Positions 49,637-57,815 of a stretch of DNA of 64,000 nucleotides are shown piece after piece; positions within the stretch are counted from its first letter, which is position 1, and each line of letters starts with the position of its first letter. A program made the translations under genes and the position numbers. Under the pieces are notes generated by a model. It made no database searches and had not been told where the DNA came from. It was given only the letters and a program-made list of their open reading frames with translations. This DNA is from CAZVPF01 sp964628195 (GTDB lineage: Bacteria; Planctomycetota; Phycisphaerae; Sedimentisphaerales; Anaerohalosphaeraceae), in the NCBI GenBank assembly GCA_964628195.1, contig CAZVPF010000001.1:124001-188000 (forward strand), written 5' to 3'.

Positions 49637-52600
49637 GGCAGCTCTTCGAGCCAGCTTTGCATAACTCGCAGCAGGTCCTGCATGTCGGTTGTGTTGCTCA
49701 GGTCGATGTCCGTTCCGTCGCACCAGTTGTTCGGTGCATAGCACGGACGGTGCATCCAGTACCGCCCCAGCGCACTGAAATCTTTCAGGTCGACAAGTAA
49801 CGAGCTCTCGTCAATGTTCGCGTCAAGCTGGAACTCAATTACAACACAAGCGTAATACTTGACCGATGAGATATCGATCACTATCCTGCCGGGTATGGAA
49901 GTTGAATCTATACTCAGCGGGCCCGTGGAATCCGGCGAAACCACATAAGCGTTTAACTCCTTGCCCGACAGCCATGCGGGCATTTCAATATCGAAACTAA
50001 GCTGTCCGGTTGGAGTTATCTGGTCGGTTTCGAGAACAAGGTTGTAGTTGACAATATCGACAAAAAGCTTCCCGCTGCACAGGTCCTCGTAAACTGTCAG
50101 ACCGATGTTCTCATCCACGTCCGGGTCCGCAGAGGCAAGGGCCGGCTCTCCGGTCCCGGCAAGGACCGAGTTTAAGTAGTTGGAGAAATCAGCAAGCATC
50201 ATATTTCGACCAGCGGCTGTGTCTGTATTGAAAAACTCCATGCCGATGTTGTTTTTAATGTAATAAACTTTCCCGGCTCCAACGGAGCGCAGGTCCGTAT
50301 TGGGTGCCGAGGCGATGTCCGAAACCCCCGTCAAAGCGGAAAGACTGTAACCCGAACCGTTTATTGTGAAATTACCCCGCTCACCATCTCTTTTGCCGCT
50401 GACCCCGGTAACTATAAGCCTGCCGCCGCCCTGAACCCAGGGCTGGAGCACTTCGTTGACAACTTCCTCGTCGAACACTTCTGATTCCGGGACGATCAGA
50501 ACACGCAGCCCATCAAGCGTTTCACCGTCAAGTTTCCACTCGGGAACAAGCCTGTATTGATGATGCAGTTGACCAAGCGCTGTCGCCCAGCCCCATACGG
50601 CGAACTGATGCGGCTGGTTTTCAAAGTCTATCAGCCCGCCCGGCAGCATCCTGTTCAGCACCGAACTGCTCGAGTAATAAATACCGATATCCGAAACAGC
50701 GTCCCGCCGGTTAAACAGCTCGTCGACCTGCGAAACAAAATCGAAAAACTCGCTGTTGAGACCTATCGACCCGGTATTCTTCGGGTTCTCGGGGTGAACC
50801 ATCGGCATTGTGTTGGCCGCGAGCATTTCAGAGTATACCACCCAGCAGAGATTTGTATTTATATAGTACTGCGGCGGGTCGTGCTTGAGATAGTCCTCGT
50901 AACCCTCATTGTACAGCCATACGTTCACAAACCTGCTTCTGGCGTGCTCCTTTGCGAGTTTGTATGCGCAGTTCAGCCTGCCGACTGGCGGAAGCATAAA
51001 GCCCCTCGGCCCGCTGCTGAGGTTCCAGCCTGCTGTAAGCTCCGTGCTTACCATGTCAAGGTTACCCCTCGCCCAGCCGAGGCTGAAAAGCGGTATATCG
51101 TTACCCATCACGAAAAAGTCATCTATGCCGTTTTCCCTTGCTGCGTTGTGAACCGCGGTGTCATAATTCGTCAAAGCCTCGGTTCCTGCATCTCGTTTAA
51201 ATATCATAAAAGCCTGCCAGATCGGCTGATCCTGCCATCGCCTATCGTCCCAGGCAAAGTGGTCAAGATTCGACCCGTTCCATCCCCACCCGTAAGCGAT
51301 GTTCTTGAGCTTCGTGCGAACATCGAAATTAGTCACATCAACGATACCCATGCCCTGCAGTTCCGATACGCTGAAATTATCTGAAAGGTAATCCCTGAAC
51401 CTCGCGACGGACCAGTCACCGAACGCCTTCTTTACCGGCTCGTTACTGAAGCTGTCCCACGCGCTGTAGTTATCCGTCCACATACCGTGCATGCCCGACT
51501 GTGTAGCGTACAAAGCCGAAGCATAGGTATAATCGTTCCATATCGGGCACGCGCTGTCTTTCGGGAAAGATACATGCCCGCAATACTTACCCGTTTCAGC
51601 GATATAAATCTGCCCGTTTGCATTGTCATGATCATTATAGCTGTAGCTGAACGGGATATTGCCCTGTATGTCCTTTGCGCAGGCAGCGTCGTAAACCCTG
51701 CTGTTTCGCGGGTCCGTTGCCGGCCCGTCGTAGCCCGCGGCGACACTGCCGTCAGGGTAGGTCATTGCAGGACCCCCGAACTGCGGGTGAGTCCGTGTCC
51801 ACGGCTGGGCGGTTTGTTCATCGTCGAACCAGTTATGCACGCCAATCCAGTAGACCTCGCCGCCGGTATAGGCCTGCCAGTTCCAGAAAGTGTGGCTGAC
51901 GGTGTTGTATTCCGCGCTTTGGCTCGGGTCGTGAAGTTCGGCGATAAACGCGACCGATTCACCGAATGTCTCGTAATACGATACGCTTTTCATGCCCTCA
52001 GCGTCGGCCTGGATTTTCCTCCACGGAGCCTCGGTAACCTTCTGCCCGTAAACTCCCCAGCCCGGATCAGTCGCGGAATGATTAAAAATAACGTTTGCAT
52101 TATGACCCTTTGCCATTAACACATCACCGGTCTCGGCGATTTGCAGCAGACTGTCCCACCATACCGGCTCATCGCAGACAGAAAGCGACCCCTCAGCTGT
52201 AACCATCGTACTTCCCGGGTAGAAAGTGTCGTAACCTGTATAGACCGTGTCACTCCCCCCGAAAGCGGTAATACCCCCGGAGGCTATCCATGCCTGCACC
52301 TGCGACACCATATCCCCGGCAACTACGAGCCTGCCGTGAGTAATGTCTATGGACTGACCCGGTTCATCAAGGCCGTTTACGGCTTCGGTTATAACAACCC
52401 CGCCGTCAAGCTGGATGTGATTGACGCTTGAAGGGTTGAATGAAATGCCGGGGGTTGTCAACTTGCCGTCTTTAATGATTAAGGTCGCGTTGCCGTAACC
52501 GTGCCCCGCCGCTCCGTTACCCATATACACCCAGCCGCTTTGCGTGTCAATGCTGCCGTAACTTGTAAGCACCGAATCCGAATACCACCCAAGCTGAAGA

Positions 52601-53028
52601 CCCGGGTTCCAGTAGTTATGCGCCGGGCTGGGATACGTAGTCAGACTTGCTCCTGGTTCGATAACCAAACTCGCACCCGTAAGATGTGTTATGTTATCCA
52701 GGCCCATGAATAGGCCTGCGCATTGGGCGGATGAACCGTTTTGCAAAGTCGGGTAGTTGTTTAACCAGTCCAGGGCCTGTATTCTTACAATGTCCTGGCT
52801 TGAGGGAACCGCCCCAGCCGGATCGGCCCAGTCAATGCTCCAGTTGGCCGGGTCGGACCAGCTGCTGCCGTCACCGCCAAATGCAGAACCAAACCATGTA
52901 TACTCGACCCCGTAAAGCAAACCGCAGCTACAAAGCATTATCAAAAGGACAAATATAACTCGATAAAAATTGATTGTATAGGCTTTTGAACCTTTTTTAT
53001 TCGACACTTCGCGTCTTTCAACTAACAC
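49633..53028 (-). CDS. Large secreted glycosidase-like protein with beta-helix N-terminus
   Basis: A 1131-residue secreted protein. The start is uncertain: GTG 53028 or GTG 53007 (the latter gives a more usual signal-peptide length); neither has a good ribosome site. After the signal (FVLLIMLCSCGLLYGV), residues about 28-265 are the beta-helix-type sequence (EYTWFGSAFGGDGSSWSDPAN) also present in the 41328 protein. The middle (~270-800) is a barrel of GH42-like appearance (GMHGMWTDNYSAWDSFSNEP, DDFFVMGNDIPLFSLGWARGN), a Rossmann-like domain follows (DGLRVLIVPESEVFDEEVVN, GGGRLIVTG), and a degenerate dockerin-like end (LSNTTDMQDLLRVMQSWLEE). No certain family or catalytic pair. Its promoter has operator site C. 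Confidence 0.78.
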   Translation of the reverse strand: MLVERREVSNKKGSKAYTINFYRVIFVLLIMLCSCGLLYGVEYTWFGSAFGGDGSSWSDPANWSIDWADPAGAVPSSQDIVRIQALDWLNNYPTLQNGSSAQCAGLFMGLDNITHLTGASLVIEPGASLTTYPSPAHNYWNPGLQLGWYSDSVLTSYGSIDTQSGWVYMGNGAAGHGYGNATLIIKDGKLTTPGISFNPSSVNHIQLDGGVVITEAVNGLDEPGQSIDITHGRLVVAGDMVSQVQAWIASGGITAFGGSDTVYTGYDTFYPGSTMVTAEGSLSVCDEPVWWDSLLQIAETGDVLMAKGHNANVIFNHSATDPGWGVYGQKVTEAPWRKIQADAEGMKSVSYYETFGESVAFIAELHDPSQSAEYNTVSHTFWNWQAYTGGEVYWIGVHNWFDDEQTAQPWTRTHPQFGGPAMTYPDGSVAAGYDGPATDPRNSRVYDAACAKDIQGNIPFSYSYNDHDNANGQIYIAETGKYCGHVSFPKDSACPIWNDYTYASALYATQSGMHGMWTDNYSAWDSFSNEPVKKAFGDWSVARFRDYLSDNFSVSELQGMGIVDVTNFDVRTKLKNIAYGWGWNGSNLDHFAWDDRRWQDQPIWQAFMIFKRDAGTEALTNYDTAVHNAARENGIDDFFVMGNDIPLFSLGWARGNLDMVSTELTAGWNLSSGPRGFMLPPVGRLNCAYKLAKEHARSRFVNVWLYNEGYEDYLKHDPPQYYINTNLCWVVYSEMLAANTMPMVHPENPKNTGSIGLNSEFFDFVSQVDELFNRRDAVSDIGIYYSSSSVLNRMLPGGLIDFENQPHQFAVWGWATALGQLHHQYRLVPEWKLDGETLDGLRVLIVPESEVFDEEVVNEVLQPWVQGGGRLIVTGVSGKRDGERGNFTINGSGYSLSALTGVSDIASAPNTDLRSVGAGKVYYIKNNIGMEFFNTDTAAGRNMMLADFSNYLNSVLAGTGEPALASADPDVDENIGLTVYEDLCSGKLFVDIVNYNLVLETDQITPTGQLSFDIEMPAWLSGKELNAYVVSPDSTGPLSIDSTSIPGRIVIDISSVKYYACVVIEFQLDANIDESSLLVDLKDFSALGRYWMHRPCYAPNNWCDGTDIDLSNTTDMQDLLRVMQSWLEELP

Positions 53029-53087
53029 TAAAGAATACAGTATATCCTGTCTGAATAGAAAGAACTTGAAAATCCTCTACTATATAT

Positions 53088-53149
53088 ATCTTACCAAAAA
53101 CGGGGGTTCTTAATCAATCATTTTGCGCGTCGTTCCGGTCTTTTTGCGA
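53088..53149 (-). promoter_or_regulatory. AraC-type operator/promoter, site C
   Basis: Sense to the 1131-residue gene: TCGCAAAAAGA (53149-53139), 10 bp, GCGCAAAATGA (53128-53118), 24 bp, TAAGAT (53093-53088). Same 21-bp period; the gap to the -10 differs by one base. Confidence 0.68.
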
Positions 53150-53230
53150 AAATGTTATACAAATCCGATGCTATGGGTGTTATATTATTTAATCGTCGGA
53201 TTTCAGGGCATTGTCGTCCGGAATCGCGGT

Positions 53231-53298
53231 CAATTATTTGCTTGAAAATAATTGCCGATTTATAGCAGCATTTGTATTCGGCAAATAGCGAATGCAAA
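53231..53298 (+). promoter_or_regulatory. Two dyads upstream of the rhamnosidase gene
   Basis: CAATTATT (53231-53238) with AATAATTG (53247-53254), and TTTGTATTCG (53271-53280) with CGAATGCAAA (53289-53298, one wobble/mismatch). Either could be an operator or leader hairpin for ATG 53335. The rest of the 306-bp gap has only site C. Confidence 0.45.
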
Positions 53299-53334
53299 GC
53301 CCGATAACTGCAACTTAATAAAGGTATTTGAATA

Positions 53335-56193
53335 ATGAAAGCAAACAACATCGAAGCAAAGTGGATATGGCACAGCCAAAAGAATTACAAGCCCTATAAT
53401 CAAACCGTAAAAGCAGTGAAGGTTTTTAAACTTTCCGAAGTCAAACGCGCCGAGGTCATGATAACAGCCGACAGTTTCTACCGGCTGTTTATTAACGGGC
53501 AATGGGTAAATGACGGGCCCGCGAGGAGCTGGCCGCAGCACTTCCAGGTAGACAGGATAGATGTGACCAACTACCTGCAAAACGGTGAGAATATTATCGA
53601 AGTCATCGCCCGTTTTGACGGTGTGGGCAGTTTCAGAATCGTTCCAACACGCGCGGGATTATTGGTGCAGCTTAACGCAGAATTGAAAAACGGCACCAGC
53701 AAACGGATCGTTTCGGATAAGACCTGGGATGTCGCTGTCGATAACAGGTGGGTTTCAAACGTTCCGAAAATGAGCGCGCAAAGGGGGCCCGCCGAACTGT
53801 ATGACTCTTTAGAAAGCCCTAAACCAAGGTTCCGCAAAGCCGCTGAACTGGACAAAGCCAACCAGGGACCCGTTAAAGGTCTTCAGTTCAGGCAAACTGC
53901 CCTGCTTACCAAGGACCCTTTCCCGCTGAAATCTTTTATGGCCGCAAACCTCGTCAAAAATTCCCCAAGTATAAACTTCTGTGTTTGCCTGCCCAAGCTC
54001 GTTACCCCCGGGCTCATGGAAGCTCAAATGCACAACCATTACCCGTTCGCTATGGCGACGGTCATCAAGGTAAGCAAAAAATGCAGTCTGAAAATAATCA
54101 GCGAAACATGGAGGACCGATCACTTTAAGGTCTCTATAGACGGCAAAACCGGAAAAAACGGCGTCTTTACCCTTAACCCCGGCACACATATTCTCGTTGC
54201 AGCTGTCAGGTGTACGTTCATGCACGATAAGGATGTCTCGCTGCGGCTGGTCGACCCGCCGAAAATGAAAATGGAAAACCCGATCGATCCGGGACATGAA
54301 AACCCATGGTGCTGCATTCCTTACGATGAATACGCCTTCAGCATGCCGGATATTGTCTGGACCGAATGGTTCGAGAACCACCCCGAGCAAAAGCAAAAAC
54401 GCGATAAATACCTCAGCCAAACCGACAGTATGCTCAGGGAGGTAAAAGATAAAAACAGCTTCAAAAAACTGCTCGGTTCAAGGGCAAAGTTGATTTCGAG
54501 CGAAAAAATGTTCGTTCGTGACGATTTCTGGAGATTCAAAAACCGGGAGGTTCTCGGTAACGCTCGTGAAAATGTGCAGAACCCGGCCGGGCTTATCTAC
54601 GATAACCCCCATCTTACCGCCGTCAAACCTGACAGCAATGGTGATATTGAGCTTGTCTACGACCTTGGCGAACAGAACTGCGGATACTGGAGCTTTGAGG
54701 CCGCAGCGGCTGAAGGAACGATATTCGACATTTACGGTGTTGAATATATCAACAGCAAAGGCGAGATACAGCACACCACCGAGATCAGGAACGGTTTCAG
54801 GTATATCGCGAAGGAAGGTCTTAACCGCTTCACTTCGATGATAAGAAGGTCCGCACGCTATATTTTCATAACCATACGCAACCAGCAAAGTGAAGTTAAG
54901 TTCCGCAGCTTCAAGCTGATAGAGTCAACCTACCCCGTCGATTATACCGGCAGTTTCACATGCAGCGACGAAACGCTTAACCGTATCTGGGACATCTCCG
55001 CACGCACTTTGAAGCTGTGCATGGAAGACACTTTTGTAGACTGTCCCGGCTATGAGCAGACACTGTGGACCGGCGACGCGCGTAACGAGGCCCTTTTCGC
55101 GTATTACGTTTTCGGCGGTGTCGATGTGGCGCAAAACTCGCTGAGACTTGGCGCAGAGTCGCTTGACCGTCTGCCGCTTGTCGGCTGCCAGGTGCCCTCC
55201 TGCTGGGACACGGTAATACCGGCCTGGAGCTTTTTGTGGAACATTGCCGTCTGGGAAAATTATTTCTACAGCGGCGACTTGAAGTTCCTCAAGTCAATGT
55301 GGAAAGACATGCTTAAAAACCTCAAACGTGCCGAGCGATACATCAATAGCGACGGGCTGTTCAGTGTAAATATGTGGAACCTTTTCGACTGGGCGGATAT
55401 TGACCACGACCGCGATACGGTTTTGCATAACAGTATGTTCTTTGTCGGCGCGATAGACGCGACGTTAAAATGTGCGGATGTATTGAAAAAGAAAGACAAA
55501 AAACCCTGGCTCTCGGAATTGAAGACAGGCCTCGTCAAAGCGATAAATAAAACCTGGGACACGGGCCGCCGAAGCTACCCGGACAGCATTTATAACGACG
55601 GAACAGCAAGCAGATCGATCTGCAGGCACACAAGTTTCCTTTCGATCCTTTACGAAATTATTCCTCGTAAGCACTACAAAGACGCTTACAGGAACACCAT
55701 GACCCCCCGCAGCAGCATGATTCCGGTCGGTTCGCCTTTCGCCCTCCTGTACCTCTACGAGGCAATGGAAAAACTCGCCGGCGAAGAAGCAATAATAAAA
55801 GATATCTACAATAACTACCGCCCGATGCTCGAGGACGGTGCGACCACCACATGGGAGGTCTTCGCCGACAGCCCCGTAAGCCCGCCCGGCGATTTCCCAA
55901 GCCGAAGCCACTGCCACGCGTGGTCCGCTGCGCCCGCATATTTCCTGAACCGAATCATACTGGGCCTGAAACAAACTAAAACCGCGGCAAAAGAATTCGA
56001 GCTTAGTCCGCTGCTTTGCGGTCTGGAAAATGCTTCCGGAAGTATCGCGACAATTGAAGGACCGGTCACAGTCAAATGGCAGGTTCAGGGCAAACAGCTT
56101 GAGATAAAATATTCCGCGCCGAAGGGCGTTAAGGTCAACTTCCGGCGAAACCCGTCACACAAGGGGCTCAAGGTGAATATAGCTGCAATTTGA
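53335..56193 (+). CDS. Alpha-L-rhamnosidase (GH78)
   Basis: A 952-residue inverting rhamnosidase without signal peptide, probably cytoplasmic. N-terminal beta-sandwich domains (AEVMITADSFYRLFINGQWVN) precede the (alpha/alpha)6 catalytic domain. The catalytic signature DCPGYEQTLWTGDARNE gives Asp569, Glu574 and Asp581, with the same spacing as D567/E572/D579 of Bacillus RhaB; Glu841 in GATTTWEVF matches the general base. SHCHAWSAAPAYFL and the final sandwich follow. It removes terminal alpha-L-rhamnose from imported oligosaccharides. It lies divergent from the 1131-residue gene and 118 bp upstream of the next enzyme gene. Confidence 0.93.
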   Translation: MKANNIEAKWIWHSQKNYKPYNQTVKAVKVFKLSEVKRAEVMITADSFYRLFINGQWVNDGPARSWPQHFQVDRIDVTNYLQNGENIIEVIARFDGVGSFRIVPTRAGLLVQLNAELKNGTSKRIVSDKTWDVAVDNRWVSNVPKMSAQRGPAELYDSLESPKPRFRKAAELDKANQGPVKGLQFRQTALLTKDPFPLKSFMAANLVKNSPSINFCVCLPKLVTPGLMEAQMHNHYPFAMATVIKVSKKCSLKIISETWRTDHFKVSIDGKTGKNGVFTLNPGTHILVAAVRCTFMHDKDVSLRLVDPPKMKMENPIDPGHENPWCCIPYDEYAFSMPDIVWTEWFENHPEQKQKRDKYLSQTDSMLREVKDKNSFKKLLGSRAKLISSEKMFVRDDFWRFKNREVLGNARENVQNPAGLIYDNPHLTAVKPDSNGDIELVYDLGEQNCGYWSFEAAAAEGTIFDIYGVEYINSKGEIQHTTEIRNGFRYIAKEGLNRFTSMIRRSARYIFITIRNQQSEVKFRSFKLIESTYPVDYTGSFTCSDETLNRIWDISARTLKLCMEDTFVDCPGYEQTLWTGDARNEALFAYYVFGGVDVAQNSLRLGAESLDRLPLVGCQVPSCWDTVIPAWSFLWNIAVWENYFYSGDLKFLKSMWKDMLKNLKRAERYINSDGLFSVNMWNLFDWADIDHDRDTVLHNSMFFVGAIDATLKCADVLKKKDKKPWLSELKTGLVKAINKTWDTGRRSYPDSIYNDGTASRSICRHTSFLSILYEIIPRKHYKDAYRNTMTPRSSMIPVGSPFALLYLYEAMEKLAGEEAIIKDIYNNYRPMLEDGATTTWEVFADSPVSPPGDFPSRSHCHAWSAAPAYFLNRIILGLKQTKTAAKEFELSPLLCGLENASGSIATIEGPVTVKWQVQGKQLEIKYSAPKGVKVNFRRNPSHKGLKVNIAAI

Positions 56194-56201
56194 CAGTCTT
56201 T

Positions 56202-56264
56202 GCGCATAATGAAGGGGCTGTCACGCAAATTGACTTTCTTTTTATGATCAATTTACTGTATAAA
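56202..56264 (+). promoter_or_regulatory. AraC-type operator/promoter, site D
   Basis: GCGCATAATGA (56202-56212), 10 bp, ACGCAAATTGA (56223-56233), 25 bp, TATAAA (56259-56264). Period and -10 distance equal those of sites A and B. Leader about 40 bases to ATG 56312; probably drives the run of genes to 60970. Confidence 0.66.
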
Positions 56265-56311
56265 TGTATTACCTGCAGTAAGTTAATTTAACTTTCATAG
56301 AAAGGCCCCGG

Positions 56312-57796
56312 ATGCTTTCGGTCATTACCGGCAACTTGGACATTGATAAAGCTTTTAAGATAGCTTTAGGTGATATTTTCACCAATATTGCGCCATACCG
56401 CACGACGCTTCACAGCAGGGCACACGACAGCGAAGTCGATATTATAGGCCCGGATGATGAAGTATTGAACGCCGGCCTGAGCTACAACACGCCCTGGACC
56501 CGCGATGCGGCGATAAATACCTGCAACGGGGTCGGACTTTTTATGCCGGAACTGACAAAGAATACTTTGCTTTCCGTACTTGAGAAAAGAAATGGCAAAA
56601 CCGTACTAAAGGACATGTACGACTCGCAGTACTGGGATGCGATTATTTGGGCAGCCGGCGCGTGGCAGCAGTTTTTGTATACGTTTGACTATGATTTTCT
56701 GAGTGTCGCGTTTGAGGTGATAGATGCAGCTCTGGAATTTTTCGAGAACACGGAATTTGACGAAAAAAGAAATCTTTTTCGCGGCCCTGCAAGCACCAGT
56801 GACGGCATATCAGGCTACCCGGACTTCTACGCGAACGTAATATGCTCGGAAATGCACGGCGGAGCCTTTATACTCGACTGGCTGGACGCAAACCCCCAGC
56901 ATCGCGCAAAAAAAGGCCGCGGCATGCCAATGTTCGCACTCTCGACAAATTGCCTGTATTACAACGCCTATGTGGTAGCGCAAAACATGGCCGATGCCTT
57001 GAACACAAACGAAAAACCCGGTTGGCCAGAAAAAGCCGAAAAACTTAAAAAAGCGATAAACGACAACTTCTGGTCCGATCGGCTGGGCAGATACCTGTAC
57101 CTTGTCGATGATTTCGGAAACTGCGACAGGCAGGAATGCCTCGGACATGCCTATGCGATTCAGTTCGGCATCGCAGATCAGCACCAGGTAAAAAGCATAT
57201 TTGAAAACCAGGCAACGGTGCCCGCTGGTTTGCCTGTAATCTGGCCTGTCTTTGATAGGCACAAGGACGGCACCGGCAACTCCTTCGGCAGGCACTGCGG
57301 CTGCGCCTGGCCATCCTTCGAGGCAATATTCACAACCGCGGCCTACCGAGCAGGCAACAGTGATTTCCTGCTCAAACAACTCGGCAGCCTTTCCGCCAGT
57401 GCATGCAGGGACATGCACTTTGCCGAAATATATCATCCGGTCTCCGGCGAAATATACGGCGGGGTTCAGAGGTTCAAAGGCGACGACCTTTATGTATGGG
57501 AGTCCTGCCCCCGGCAGACCTGGTCTGCAACAGGGTACATAAGGCTTATACTGCGCGGACTGGCGGGAATAGAACTATCCCGGGACGGAATGAACTTTGC
57601 CCCCCTGCTTACGGAAGATGTACCAAATCTTGAAATGACCGGCCTGCGGTATAACGGCAATAAACTCTCGGTTAAGATAAAAGGCCCCGGTGACAAAATA
57701 AAAAGCATGAACATAAACGGCCAAGAAACCGAACAGTTAATACTGCCTGCAAAATTCACAGGCCCCGCGGTTGTGGAAATCGAACTTTCAAAGTAA
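56312..57796 (+). CDS. (Alpha/alpha)6-barrel glycosidase, MGH1/GH63-like
   Basis: A 494-residue intracellular protein (no signal peptide) with six-hairpin toroid features: LSYNTPWTRDAAINTCNGVG, DSQYWDAIIWAAGAWQQFL, RGPASTSDGISGYPD, NCLYYNAYVVAQNMADAL, NDNFWSDRLGRYLYLVDDFG and CGCAWPSFEAIFTTAAY. The set resembles the MGH1/GH63/glycogen-debranching superfamily (GH-L/GH-G clans), whose members act on glucose, mannose or trehalose linkages. The WTRDAA region and the late CPRQTWSATGY probably line the active site. I cannot fix the family number. AAAGGCCCCGG precedes the ATG. It is the first gene after operator site D and followed after 19 bp by the next hydrolase. Confidence 0.72.
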   Translation: MLSVITGNLDIDKAFKIALGDIFTNIAPYRTTLHSRAHDSEVDIIGPDDEVLNAGLSYNTPWTRDAAINTCNGVGLFMPELTKNTLLSVLEKRNGKTVLKDMYDSQYWDAIIWAAGAWQQFLYTFDYDFLSVAFEVIDAALEFFENTEFDEKRNLFRGPASTSDGISGYPDFYANVICSEMHGGAFILDWLDANPQHRAKKGRGMPMFALSTNCLYYNAYVVAQNMADALNTNEKPGWPEKAEKLKKAINDNFWSDRLGRYLYLVDDFGNCDRQECLGHAYAIQFGIADQHQVKSIFENQATVPAGLPVIWPVFDRHKDGTGNSFGRHCGCAWPSFEAIFTTAAYRAGNSDFLLKQLGSLSASACRDMHFAEIYHPVSGEIYGGVQRFKGDDLYVWESCPRQTWSATGYIRLILRGLAGIELSRDGMNFAPLLTEDVPNLEMTGLRYNGNKLSVKIKGPGDKIKSMNINGQETEQLILPAKFTGPAVVEIELSK

Positions 57797-57815
57797 TAAT
57801 TAAGGAACTTTTCAC

